A stretch of 64,000 nt of DNA from positions 41,832,037-41,896,036 of the forward strand of contig OU015525.1 of the NCBI GenBank assembly GCA_907165065.1, in the 5' to 3' direction. Position 1 is the first letter of the stretch. Each line of letters begins with the position of its first letter. Origin of the DNA: Caprimulgus europaeus (taxonomy: Eukaryota > Chordata > Aves > Caprimulgiformes > Caprimulgidae). This document shows positions 28,201 through 41,000 of the stretch, in pieces. The notes beneath the pieces are model-generated. The model saw only the letters and a program-made list of their open reading frames with translations. It searched no databases and was not told the DNA's origin. The translations under genes were made by a program, and so were the position numbers.

Positions 28201-31200
28201 TTACTTTAGAAAAGTAGTCATGTCTCTAATTACTTTTACCTCATGTGTAACTGCCAACTTTTCTGAACAAATGTGGTACTTTTAAAGGTCTTCACATTCA
28301 AAGTGCATCTCTGAATATACTCTGAAACTCTCAGCATATCAAAAAATAGTCCTAATAGAAACAATAAACTTTTTTGTCCAATAAAGATTACTTCTGATAC
28401 TTGTGTTAGTAACTAAAGCTATTATAAGTAATTAAATAGTAAGTCTACTACAAATCATTTCCATGGCTTTGAACATTTGCTTTATCTGTAAGAAGTATAA
28501 TTATTTTGTGCAGTTTTGCCTGCTTAGAATGATACAGAAGATTTAGCAACCGTGAAACCCGATATGTGACTTAACTGGAAAATTAAAATTTCTTAAGTGA
28601 TCAGCATTTTCTAAGTGCATACATGAGGACAGTTGCAATAGAGCCACTGAAGATATCAAATTCAGACAATGTCCTGTATCATATCTGTGGCATGGATTTA
28701 TTTTCAAGAGGTTAGTTTACACTGTTTATATATTTTCATTGTTTTTACCTGGTAAAGTTTTCTGGTCCTTACTGACTGCAGGGAATTCCTTTACTAGCTC
28801 CTTGTCTTCTCTGTTAAGAGGGAGCCAGCATTTACAGTCAAAGTTCAGCTCTTGTTTTGTATGTAGTTCTTCTAAGTGAAAAGACTTCAAATGCCAACCC
28901 TCAAAGCCTGGCACATCATCACAGCTGACCCGAATCTTGTATACATCTCCCAGATCTCCAGTCTCAACCTGCAACAAATAGCATGAGGAAGAGCATACTG
29001 TCAGGGCTGGTTCACTTATGAAGACTTTCACTTACAGAGGCTGGGTTAAGTATGATGAGGTCATCAGTCCCTCTTTTTCACACTATGATCACGGGTGAGA
29101 TTGTCTCCCTTATTTTCTTCTGTTCCTTTATTAGTACTGTAAGCATTATACTCTACTATTAGGGTAAGTCAAGGTCAAAATTAGAAATGTGTACATTTAA
29201 GCTCTTTAGACATAAGGTAACATGTAAAGCTTTGACCGTACTGGATAATGGGAGTATTAACTTACAATCAAAGGTTCTGATACAAGCAGTCAAGTGAGGT
29301 ATTAAAATTAATTGTAATTACCATGAGCCTAGAAAATTTTAAGTAATTTTTTATTTGCAAAATGATTGGATTTAGAATGTGAAATTACTTTATAAACAAT
29401 TATTTGGAAAAGAGAAGGGATAGTTCTGCATCAAAGTAAATAATGAATATTACAGAAATAACTCTATAGAATAACACAGCCCTATTCCCATACTACTTAT
29501 GGGAAATTCAGTATCTGGTTGCTCATTGTGGGCTTCTGTGAGATCTGGTTAAACATACAACCTAGGGCTGAGGGAACTGGGATGATCAAACTGCATCAAG
29601 CACTAACGATCTGCATGACATTAACGATCTGCATGATAAGACTTCTGAATACCAAAAAGTGGAGTGCTGCAGCCTTTCGCTGGGCAACGGCAAGAAAGAC
29701 AGGGTGGAAAGTGATTTTCTAGTGAAACAAGACAGAACTATTATTTTCAAAAGGTAACAATTATTTTTAAGAAGTGTCAAAACTGAAAATGTTGCCAGTT
29801 TTCTCTTTTTTTTTCCAGTCCAGTTACAACATAAGCTTTGGCGAATGTTGCCAGGAAATAAATCCTTTGTGCACCCAGGAGCACCACAGTAAGAAATAGA
29901 AGTTAGTCTTACACAAGCAAGCTCTGGGACCAGCAGCATCACCAGCAGACCGGCTCCTAAGACACAATACAGAGCTTCTAATAGATTAATTTATTCTGTT
30001 TCTCAACAGAGCTCTGCACTTGACAGCCCTTCAGAGCTGACCTAGCTTGCTTAAAGCTAGTTCATGTGCCTTGCACAGTGGACATACACAGGTAGGGAAG
30101 TATCAGCTATCTTATTCTTGTTAGGGAGGAGCCATATAAAAATTGTGGTTTTGTCATTCTGGCAGAGAGTTGGCCACCCTCATTAATAACTGTTATGCAG
30201 AAAACAAATAGTAAAACATCAGAGCAAGAAGAGGAACAGTTAATTGAAAATAAAGCAATCTGCAAAAGTAATTTTACAGTAGCTTAAACAGTGTATAATG
30301 TAGAACTTATGAAAAGAGGCCTATGGTAGGAAGGAATTGCACTTGATGACTTAAAAGATCACTTCTAGGCTGAATTTTTTAAAGGAAGTGTTACAAGTGG
30401 TTATCTTACAGGTGTCACTCCTAAAAAATGTCAAGATTCAAGGCATTGTTCTTTAAAGACCAGGGAAGAAATCCTTTCCACTGTCTGTATAACAGCCCCG
30501 AGGCTGCAAAGAATCGCTCTGCTTCTGAACTGTAACTCCACAGACCCACAACAGCCACACAGCTGTAGTTTTACACTGAAGAAGAGAGCATCATTGTACT
30601 CTTTCTAAGCCTAGCCTGCCCTGCCTGTCTGTACACTAGCGTGCATACAGAACTTAAGGCTGTCCCAGAATACGATGCACATGTGAGGGGAATTATGCCT
30701 CTTGGATCTACCACATCTTCATAGATTCCTGACTTGTTCTCCACCATTGTGCTGTGAAAAGGGAAATATGTGGCCAGAATTTCATGTCAAGAGTTTTTCA
30801 CTCATGCTGCAGATACTGCAAAGAACCTCATTAGCTATGGTGGACTGTAGTCTGATTCTCCTAAAATATGCAGTCTTCTCTTATTAAACTTAATGGGAAT
30901 TATTTGGGTTCACTGAGAGGAGAGTGCGTAGGTTCTTCACCCTACTAAACTACAGTACCTTCACAGGCAACAAAATCATTGCTGTTCTCTTTTAGAACCA
31001 GACCACTGACTTGTAAAATTGCTGCCTGCAGATTTTCTTTCTTGTAGGTGGTCCCCATGACTGTATGACACAGCTACTCTAAGCTGCCCATAACTTCTTC
31101 CATAAAGTTCTCTGGCTTGGAGTTGCAACATTACGAACTTGGTTATTTTTATATGACAGGGCAAGCTATACCTCATATTTTACTTTGTCTTCTGCTACCC

Positions 31201-34200
31201 AAATTTGCAATTCTCCGGGCTTCTAAATTGTCATTAAGGCGTGCTACAGTTCCTGTAGGAAATGAACAGATGAGATATATAGGAAAATAATTTCAGAATA
31301 CAGGACAAACTATTTAAAAGCCACCGTTTCTGCTTTTTTTTCTAGAATCACAACTTCAATTAATTCTAGGACTTTCTTTGAACCAGAATGCACTAGTAAT
31401 CATATTGGCTATGATCCATGGAATTAAACAACTATTTTCAGTTCAGTGTATTAGATATTTCTTCCTTTTTCATGGGTTTATTTTTTTTTTCCCCAGAGTT
31501 CTGGCCATTGTTAGCCTTTCTGTTCAGCTGCACCATCGTAACAGAGCATTGCCATTACATCATTCTTGTAATCATTTTCTGAGCAATGAATATGATCAGT
31601 TTCCCTTTGGAATATGACATCCTATCTTTGATCACATAATTGTTTTTTCCCTTCATTGATGCCTATTAATTGATGTAACATGACCTTCAAAGCAGAGATA
31701 GACAAATAATCCATCATGAAGTATATATCCAGTGGATATCCTGGGTTTAAGTTTGCAGAATGTTTGCAAGAGGAGACTGTACTTTGTTTTTCATTCATTA
31801 TTATAATTTCCTAATTAATTTTTCCACATTTATTTCTTCTGAACAGCCTTATGTAATATTCAGTACTTGAAATCTGAGCTGAGTTGGATGTGATTTGTCA
31901 TATACTAAACAGCACAATATTTTTTCCATTGCATGACTGAAGAAGTATAGCTCTTATAATTAAGAGGATGCTCTGGCAAAGTCACTGGGGTTTTGAACCT
32001 CCCAGAGACAGGTGACTGATGAAGATGATTAGAGAATTTCATAATATTTTAAATCTTTTCCTTTTTGACTCACATAGGGCTTTTCCAAAGACATCATGCC
32101 TAATGTAATTAAAGCTTTGTAAAATTTACTGTTTGGGTGCACATTTTAATTTAATTCTTTATCACTTCCCTGTTAAAAAAAAAAATGCAAGAATTATTCT
32201 AGTTAAAAGAGTGTGGTCAAAGCATTATAAAATTCAGCTGAACAGCTTTCTGCCAGGAATTCCAGAAATCCTGTTTGAAGCATCATCTCATACTGTGGAA
32301 AACACATGGAGTTTTGTACTATGTGATTTGAAATTTTCTGTCATTCTTATAGTCCTTAACACAAATACATTCCATATTTATTGTGTATTTATGACCAGTC
32401 CTACTTGCAGAGCTCTGTTGCTCATTTCATACTACCTCTGCTAGTGCTTTGGAGAGTAGTTTTAGAGATCCCAATCTCATGATCTCAGTCGATGCATCTT
32501 TGCATTTTCTGATTTCTACGGATAATAGAATGTGCATGATACACTAGGACTTTCCAAAGGCATGTTCTGACAAGCTTACTGTGGAAGTAACCAAGAAACA
32601 CTGACAGCTTGGAGAAAGCTATATATACTTTACAAATTTACCTGTTCCATGTGAGATCAGCAACTGATTCCTATCATCACCAGAATATCAAGGGGAAAAC
32701 ATTCTACTACTGCACTATCAGTTTACTTCCATTTTCCCAGTTATTTTTCAATGTGTTTGTTCACTGGAGATGGCATTGTTTCTTGCCATGCTATCTTCAA
32801 TGCTAGAACTCCCAGCAGATTCAATAACATTGACACATTCACCTATTTATTTATTAGAAATAAGGTATTCTAATTAAATTTATTCTTCTTTAAGCAGCTC
32901 ACTCACTGTACAGATGCCTGAGACCACTGAAACCCAACTGTACCTGATAGCATGCTGCTATTTTATCTCTTTTAACAATTTATTCTTTACGCTTGCTACA
33001 TGCAATTAAACTACATCTGCTCTTTCATAAGAGTTGGTTAGAAATATTTTGGATCAAATAACCATTCTGAATACTATACACATCTGTGCATATAATTGCG
33101 TGAGAGCACCTGGAAAATCAAGAATTTGCATGCCTTCTTGTCCTCAGTGTGCAATAAATGTGTCTCTGAGATCAAAATTAAGCTTTCTATTTCAAAACAA
33201 TGTGAGTTGCTTATAGCACATAACCTGTTGTTCATTTACTGCACTATATTACTAAGGACATTTGTCTAGGACCAAGATCTTGGTGGCATTTAAAAGTTCA
33301 TTTACTCCTGCTGAAATCACAGCTTGTCCTCCTTGATATCATGCTTATGCCTCCAGCCTGCTGCTACAGTGGAGGAACATGAGCAAAGCGTCTGCATTCT
33401 TCTGAACAGCTTTAGTAAGAACAGAGAAAGTGAGAGCAAAAAGAAACTGGGTTTATTAGCTGAACCACCTAGATAAGGTATGAAGGCATTTATGGAGGCA
33501 TCTGTGAATCCCCAATGCTCCTTTATATCAGACCTGCTATTCTGATTTCCTTAGAATTCCATGAAAACTGTAAAACACTTTAAGCAATGTGGCAAAAAGA
33601 CAAAATTTCATGCACAGTAAACAATGCTCAAATAGTGTTAACTTCTTCATACATGTCAACAAAAACAAGGACACTCATAGCTAAGGGGAAAATATAGGCA
33701 CTAATCCAAAGCCAATGCTAAGTATGAACAAGCATTTAGAAAGATGTTGGAGTGGAAGCCCAGTGCAATGGATGTGATGCTATGGTATCTAGGATAGTAA
33801 ACTATGAGGGGCAACCAAAACTGACATGCAACAATTCTAATTTCTCCTAGCGTGATCCTCAGTCATTGAAATTAGGCAATCTTAACAAGGATACATGCCA
33901 TTTGGGAAATTAAGGACAAGCTGGAAGTAGCAGAGGTCTGCTTTATGGAATGATGCTTGTCAAAATTCAGCCAGCTGGTGTCATTACTTCCTATATAGAT
34001 TCTGCCTATATTGACCTCCTCTTTAGTTTATGTCGATGGTTTAGGAAGCTCCTTTTGTTGCTCAGTGTTTCCTGTCTGTTTTCTGATAAGCAGCAGCTTT
34101 CTTGTCCTTAACAAGTGCCATTTATCTTTTTATTTAACCCTTGCAAAGTTCCTAAATTGCTTTAGCTTGTTATTTAAATTAAAAATTCAGCCTGGATCAT

Positions 34201-35019
34201 GTCATTATGACAACAACATTTTCTAAATGCAGTTTTGCCATTGTTTTTAGAATGTTTATTGCAGCCATTGAAAAGAATTTCTGAGCTTATAAAACTGCCG
34301 TGAATTGTAAGCTATTTCTCTCATCTCACTCGCTAGAAGCTGCACTTCATGCCAATCAACAGAATATGCAGTGACTTAGCCTAGAAAGCCAGGACAGAAT
34401 CTGAACATTAAAAAGATGCCTCAGATGAATCCTCCCAAAGCAGCAAGGTGTGTGTCAGCTGTACAGGTAGTCAGGACTGCGTTAGGGTTGAATTTAATAT
34501 TGGCCATGTCTGTGCTATTGCTTCAGGGTTCATCACACATTGGTATGCGTGAATGTATTCTCCTGTGATTTATGATTATCTAGAAAAATCTCCTGCCTGC
34601 TGGCCTGAGAGACAGGGCTATTTTGGGAAGAGTGGAGACTACTTTGCAGGGGCTGAAATAAAGGAAAGAAAAGCCCACTTATGTCCTCTGGGAATGCTGT
34701 CCAATCCTTCATCTTCTGCATTCTCAAATAATTGTATATTGCCTTTTGTATAAATTGCAACTCAGGAATCTTTAGAGAATTAGGAAAAAATACAAGACAA
34801 GCTGATGAATGCAATAAATTACACCAAATGGTCATTTTTCTCCATTATACATACACTTGAAGACACTGAAAATTCAAAGAGATCACTGCAGCTAGCTGTA
34901 ATAGAACAGGACTATCAGCAGAAGATGACCCAAGATCTAAAGTTATATCATCCCATCTTTGTAAATAAATACATCATTTGTACCAGCCAAACTAACATGC
35001 CGCATATCTACCTATCTAC

Positions 35020-35079
<60 letters not shown>

Positions 35080-38000
35080 TATATACATATATCTTGGCTC
35101 AAGAGAAATATCATTATAAGCTCTGTGTAGTACTGTATGTTTATGACTTACAATGAATTCATCTGTTGCTCTGGGTATGAAGCACACATATCCTGGGGTT
35201 TGTGGAGAAAGCAGAAGCTCATCACTTTTGCCCTTTGAGCCATAAATCACAAGGGTCCTTTTACACTCTTGTGGCTCTGGGGAATCTCCATCTGTTTTAA
35301 CCTGCACTTTCCACTGTTGTGCTAAACAAAATAAAAACATCCCATTTTTAGTATCAGTGACAGAGAGTAATAGATGTTCTTATTATTACAGCAAAGAATT
35401 TAAAGGATATTATGAACTTATACCACATTTTATAAAAATAGACAAACAGACATTCCTTCTCTTGAAGACAATTATAACTTCAGTAAGATTGACAAATATA
35501 AGACAACTGTTGAAGTGGATATGCAAACAGAAATTAAAACCAAGGAAGCAGGAAAAGGAATATTTGGCTAGATTTGTGCATTCTTTATAATAAAACCATT
35601 GCTTTAATTGCAGTAATTAATTTATTAAATATTTGTTCTTAAAGTTTCTATATGTAACATGAAAAAGAAAACTAACATTTTGCAGGACTTCTATGAGATC
35701 CATTTGTAAGAACTGCTGGCTAATATACAAGTAGTTAAACAATGAAACGTAAACCTACTTTCTCAGATTTTTCTAACCTAATTTGTTGTTTTTAGTTGCT
35801 CCTTTGTCAGACCAGATCATTCATTAGGATTGAATCCAAAATTTAGGGAATTTCAAAGAAGTCTTTCCATTAACCCATGTCATGGCTTGGGCCTTTCAAA
35901 AATTCTTTTTGGTAGGTGACCTGTACTTGCAACATTTGAAGTTCAGAATGCAACCAAGAAGCTACAGAAAATCATTGCAGGTGTGGAAAAAATACTGTGT
36001 CTTAGATGGACAGTATAGATTAGAAAGTTATTTAACTGCTTGAATGTCAATCTTCAAATTAATTATTTGTAGAAAAGACACTTAATCTTGCATGGCAAAG
36101 GGAACTTAACAGTGGAAGAAAATCAAAAGCCTGTGTTTAGACTGTGATGAGTACTGTGATAATATGATAATTTGCTAATGGGATTCATATAAAAGAGAAC
36201 TATTTCATGATTGTGTGTAAGCCTACAATGGAATGTAGTGACAAAATAGATTTTAGAATAGTTTAATTCAGAAATAAATTGGATGTGATTCTTTTTCTTA
36301 CAGTACTGTGTATTTTTTTCATAGTTTTTATTTTTGTCCACCTACTTGGAGATGGAGATTGGGTGAAAACCTGATCTGGTTTTTGTGCTTTATGATTTTT
36401 CCCGTTTTTCACATTGTTTTCTTTAGCTAATTCTGGTTTCCTCCTTGTTATAGAAGCTTTTCCTGCTTTACATTTGACTGTTCCCTGACTCTTCTGAGCT
36501 CAGCTGTGAAACAGCAAGCAAACACACATCTCACAGTCAGTCTGCTGAGTAACACACTAGCTGAAAGGATCCTTCCATCTGAACTCTTTTTTTGAGGCCA
36601 TTTCCAGGAATGAGTCAGATGTAGTATGTGGAAGATCCACACTTTGCCTAATGAGGAACTTTTGTTGTTTGATATATGTGCCAGCCTTGAATTTTATCTC
36701 CTTGTGCCAGGTTAGCATGTGGTACCCTTCAGGGTGTCACACTTGGTGAAGTCAAGCATCGTTTGAGCTTCTGCTGTTCCTGAACACTCTGAGGGTTTAT
36801 GAGCAGATTCAAATTTTTACAAAGATTCCGAACATAGCCTTGAACCTCTTATCCTCTCCAACCATGCCCCATTTTGAAGGCTGTTCCAGCCTTCAGGGGA
36901 CATTAAGATAATTTTGCATTACTGTGTTTCCCAAGTGAGTTTTTTTTCTTCTCTGTAATATCCCTCTGCTTCAGGACCGAGCAAGCCCCAAGTAAAGAGA
37001 AAGCATGGACACATAACTGTCTGCTCCTTGCTCAAAGAGGCAGCGTGTTTAGAGAAGGTATTTCAGGCAAGGTGATGTATTTTAATTAATATCCATGACT
37101 GTGTTTTTAATTATTGTTTCAGAAGAAAGGCTAAGACATTGGTTGGGAGCTTTCCAGGAAATAAATCAGTGGTTAGCCGATTTAAAGTCTTTTACCATCT
37201 GTGACTGTTTGTTCTCCTACATGTAGTTTTAATGCTTTTACAATTTGGTAGCTGAGCTAACCCAGACTGACTGTATTTTGTCAGTTCAGCAAATTCATTT
37301 CATCTGCTCATTCCAGAATAAGAAAAAAAAAATTTTTAAAATATTATATTCACTTAGACAGCTACTTGGTAAGGATGGCTACACCAGAGAGGAGACTGAT
37401 GCTCGATACCTATTGTGTTCAGTAATTTCTATACCTCTTTTCAAGATATTTTCTCAGTAAGTTCTGAAAATAAGATAGCTGGGCTTGAGTAGGTCATCTT
37501 CTGTGTTTCATATGCATGGTCACATTAAAAAAGAGACTTTTCCCTGATACTACTGAACTGTGTTAGCCTTCTTTAGGAGCGAAGTGTGTTAGTGTACTAT
37601 TGTACTTTTAGCTCATGTACAAATCTACAGTAATTTTCTTTGAGACATCAGTATGATGACTGCTAAAATGAATGGTGTGGGGAAACAGACTTCTGTGAAA
37701 AAAATCTCAGAATTCTTTCTTTTCCAAAATAATATAACCAAGGATCTGGTTTCACATTACAAAGATGTATCCAGAGATATGTTAGAAGCAGGGTCCCTTT
37801 CCTTCCAGAAAGTCTTGTAACCATTACTTTGGAACCTGAAAGATGCTTGCAGCAAAACTGTGAAAATCAAATCTTCAATGAATTCCGTACACAGCAAACT
37901 AGGCAAGGTAAAACATAAAGTAAACATTTAGTAATATAATTCAGAAAACTGAAAAAAAGGAAAGGCTTTTTTTCCGTTTTTAAAATATGAACAATTTATA

Positions 38001-41000
38001 TGTTTTTACAGGATTACCACCATTGTTTTTACAATACATTATTCCAGGTTTTTTATTGTGGTGATTTTTGGTCTTAAGACCTACAATGGCATTCACACTT
38101 CGCTAGATGTAGGAGTAAGTTGCTTACTTCCCAGAGATTTTAGTAATTTGTGTTGCTTTGAGGCAGAGGTCAATCTGCTTATTTTATTTTATTAGGAACT
38201 TCAGTCAATATATAGAATCATAAAATCAGAATCATTTTGGTTGGAAAAGACCTGTAAGATCAACAGGTTCAATCATAAATACCGTCATTGCTTTTTAGAA
38301 GCAGGACCAATTCAATTACAGTTTGGGAATTCTGTGATTATTCTTACCACATTAGCAAATACTGTCAAGGTAGGGAATATCTTTTTTAAAAAAGGAAATA
38401 ATAGGAGAGTTTACTACATATTTTCTCTTTTCTTACAAATATTCTGTATGCCTTAAAACCAACAACCTTGCACAACACAAGAAGATCGAACCTAGAAATA
38501 TCTATTGACTGAACTCCATTCTTCAATGTTGAACTGTATTTTACGCACCACCCACAGAAGCCCACAGTACCACAGAGCACCCTACAAGAACCCAGCTCTT
38601 TTTAACTGACTGCATTGTGGCAAACATTGGAACACACTATGTCTTGTCTCCATATTTAGATAGAAAAATCTATGTGCTATCATGATACTCTACCTACTCT
38701 GAGGTAGAAAAACAAAAGAGAAAACAGAAGGTGAAAGTAGTAAAATTTCCCTGTAATGCAGGAAACCTTTAGAAAGTGATGTAAAGTCCCGTTCTCCCTC
38801 AAAACAACAAGATCATTTGAGGGCTGAGAGCAGCTATCCACCTTCCCTACCAAGGCAATCCTTTTTGTCTTTTTCTCTTGCATCAAACATACGACGTTGG
38901 ATCAAGAGAATACAAATAAAACTGTTCCTACACTTGATTTGCCATAACATCTCCATAATCTACAGATGTACAAAGGTTGCTGGGAAAATTTTATATGGCA
39001 TACTGCATTTTGGAAGACTCAATAACCAGCAGCAGCCTTCACAGGGATCTGGGATTTATGCTTCATTAAAGCCGGCATAATGCCAGTCTGGCTGAAAAAG
39101 GATTGAGAACCTTCAATTAACCTGCTTAGCAATGATGACTTTCAGGCTCTCTTCTTTGGCTAGGTGATTGAACATCTTATCAGTTTTATCCAAAGAGAAT
39201 GAGATTTCTGACCTTCAGGGTGACATTCTGTTTTGGTTTGCAACCTTTGTTATGGACCTTACCTAAGCACATTGTTTTATTCTGAAAATCACCAAAAATC
39301 ACTGAATTATGCCAATCAACTTTTTATGACTTTCCCTGAAGCTCACTTGTAGAGTGTACTTCATACAGAATATGACAAGATGAATGCATAAAACATTTGC
39401 TCCCTAACACCAACACTGCTGTTTGCCTCTTATTCAGTAAATGTATATTATATGGAAAGTTTTTGCTTCCACTGTGAGTAGAACTGCTTATTTCTAATAT
39501 ATACTCTACCATGTGAAATCTTTACTGCTACAGCTGTTGGGAGAATTTAAGGTAATCCTGGAATTTTCTCTTATCAGCTCTAACCCTGGTACCGTGTCAT
39601 GATGGATTGACATAAAATTGAGTACAAGACACCTTTCCAAACCTCTTTTGATTGTTAACCTCTTATAGAGCTCAATCTGTTCACATGCAAGGTCTATGAG
39701 TTAACCAGTATGACACCACAAAATAAACTGTGAATAATCCTGAGATCAGTTCCACTCATCATCTTTTTTACATAAGGCAAAAAAAGTGCAATCTCTCACC
39801 GATCTCACCTATCTCAGTTCCCCACTGGAATGAGCCCCTGGCTAAAGAAAAGACGCCTAAAGAGCAATTCAAGCTAAGCTGATGCATAGCTAACTGGCAG
39901 AATAGTTCCTAAAAACATTCTTCTCCTGTATATCTTCATTATTCAAAACATCTGATCTCAACCTAAGAAATTAGCACACACCCTTTGGGTCCTCCTGGAC
40001 ATCTTGGCAGTGTGATGTTTCACAAACTGATTAATAATAAGCCACTCCTTTGTCCTCATAGTCCATATACGGTTGACACGCACAAGCTCTCAGCAGTTTG
40101 TGCATCTGTGCCTGCATATTATAGCACAATAAAGAATGAGACTGCACTGGAAAAAAATTTAGATTAGTAGTAAAAGATAATCTATTTTCTGAACATAAGG
40201 TGCAATAGATATTATGGCTGCATCTCTGAACTGTGCTCTAAGCAAAATGCAGAATCCAATTCCAAGTCACTCTTGTGAAAATCAAACTTCTCTGTGGGAA
40301 AGCCTTTACTTACCTGAGTTAATCAGTCTCCTCTTGTCAAAGTTATGTTGCCACAGAACAATAAAGCTGTTAACTAAACTGTTTGATTGAATGCAAATGA
40401 TTTAGTTTTTGCTGAAACTGGAATTAGATCAAAATATCAGGACTCATCCTAGAGAAGGCATGTCACTGTATCCAGAGTCAGATGTAAATGTTACTTTTTT
40501 ATTTTAGTTTCTCCCATAGAGTTTCCAGACATAGTTACAGAGAACACATGTTTACAGTTAAATGTTCATAGACATACATGTGTCAGTCTGTTTCTCTTTT
40601 CTGGTTAGGGAGAAACACAGAGATGGTATCTCAAATTTTAAACACATGGCAGTTAATAGCATATTACAGCAATGGAGCTGTCTTTGTACATATAAAAATA
40701 GACAGCTGGGTAGGTAGTTTTTTTAAAAATCTTTTCACTAATTCAAGCAGATTTAGCCAACTGAATACACATACTAAATTTAACTTGACTAACGGATTTG
40801 GAGTTTAAGTCTACATTATTTCTGGCTACTTTGGGAATACCCTAATGGATTTTGACCTGAAAATGTTTCCACTAACACTTCACAACACATTTTTCAACTT
40901 GATGATGTTTGCTAGGGGACCTGTCCCCATGTATTAGATGACAGTGACATTGGGATAAACAAAAAAACACTTGAAACTCTTCTCAGAGGAATTCCTGGCT

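Larger units (their letters stand above)
28969..35151 (-). other. Intron 7 (6.2 kb)
   Basis: Phase 0 intron. It contains an 18-bp tandem duplication (29604-29639) and, near its 5' end, a CTAT/GATA tetranucleotide array (35004-35077). The 29.7-34.9 kb interval shows no repeat family or exon that I can support. Confidence 0.85.
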
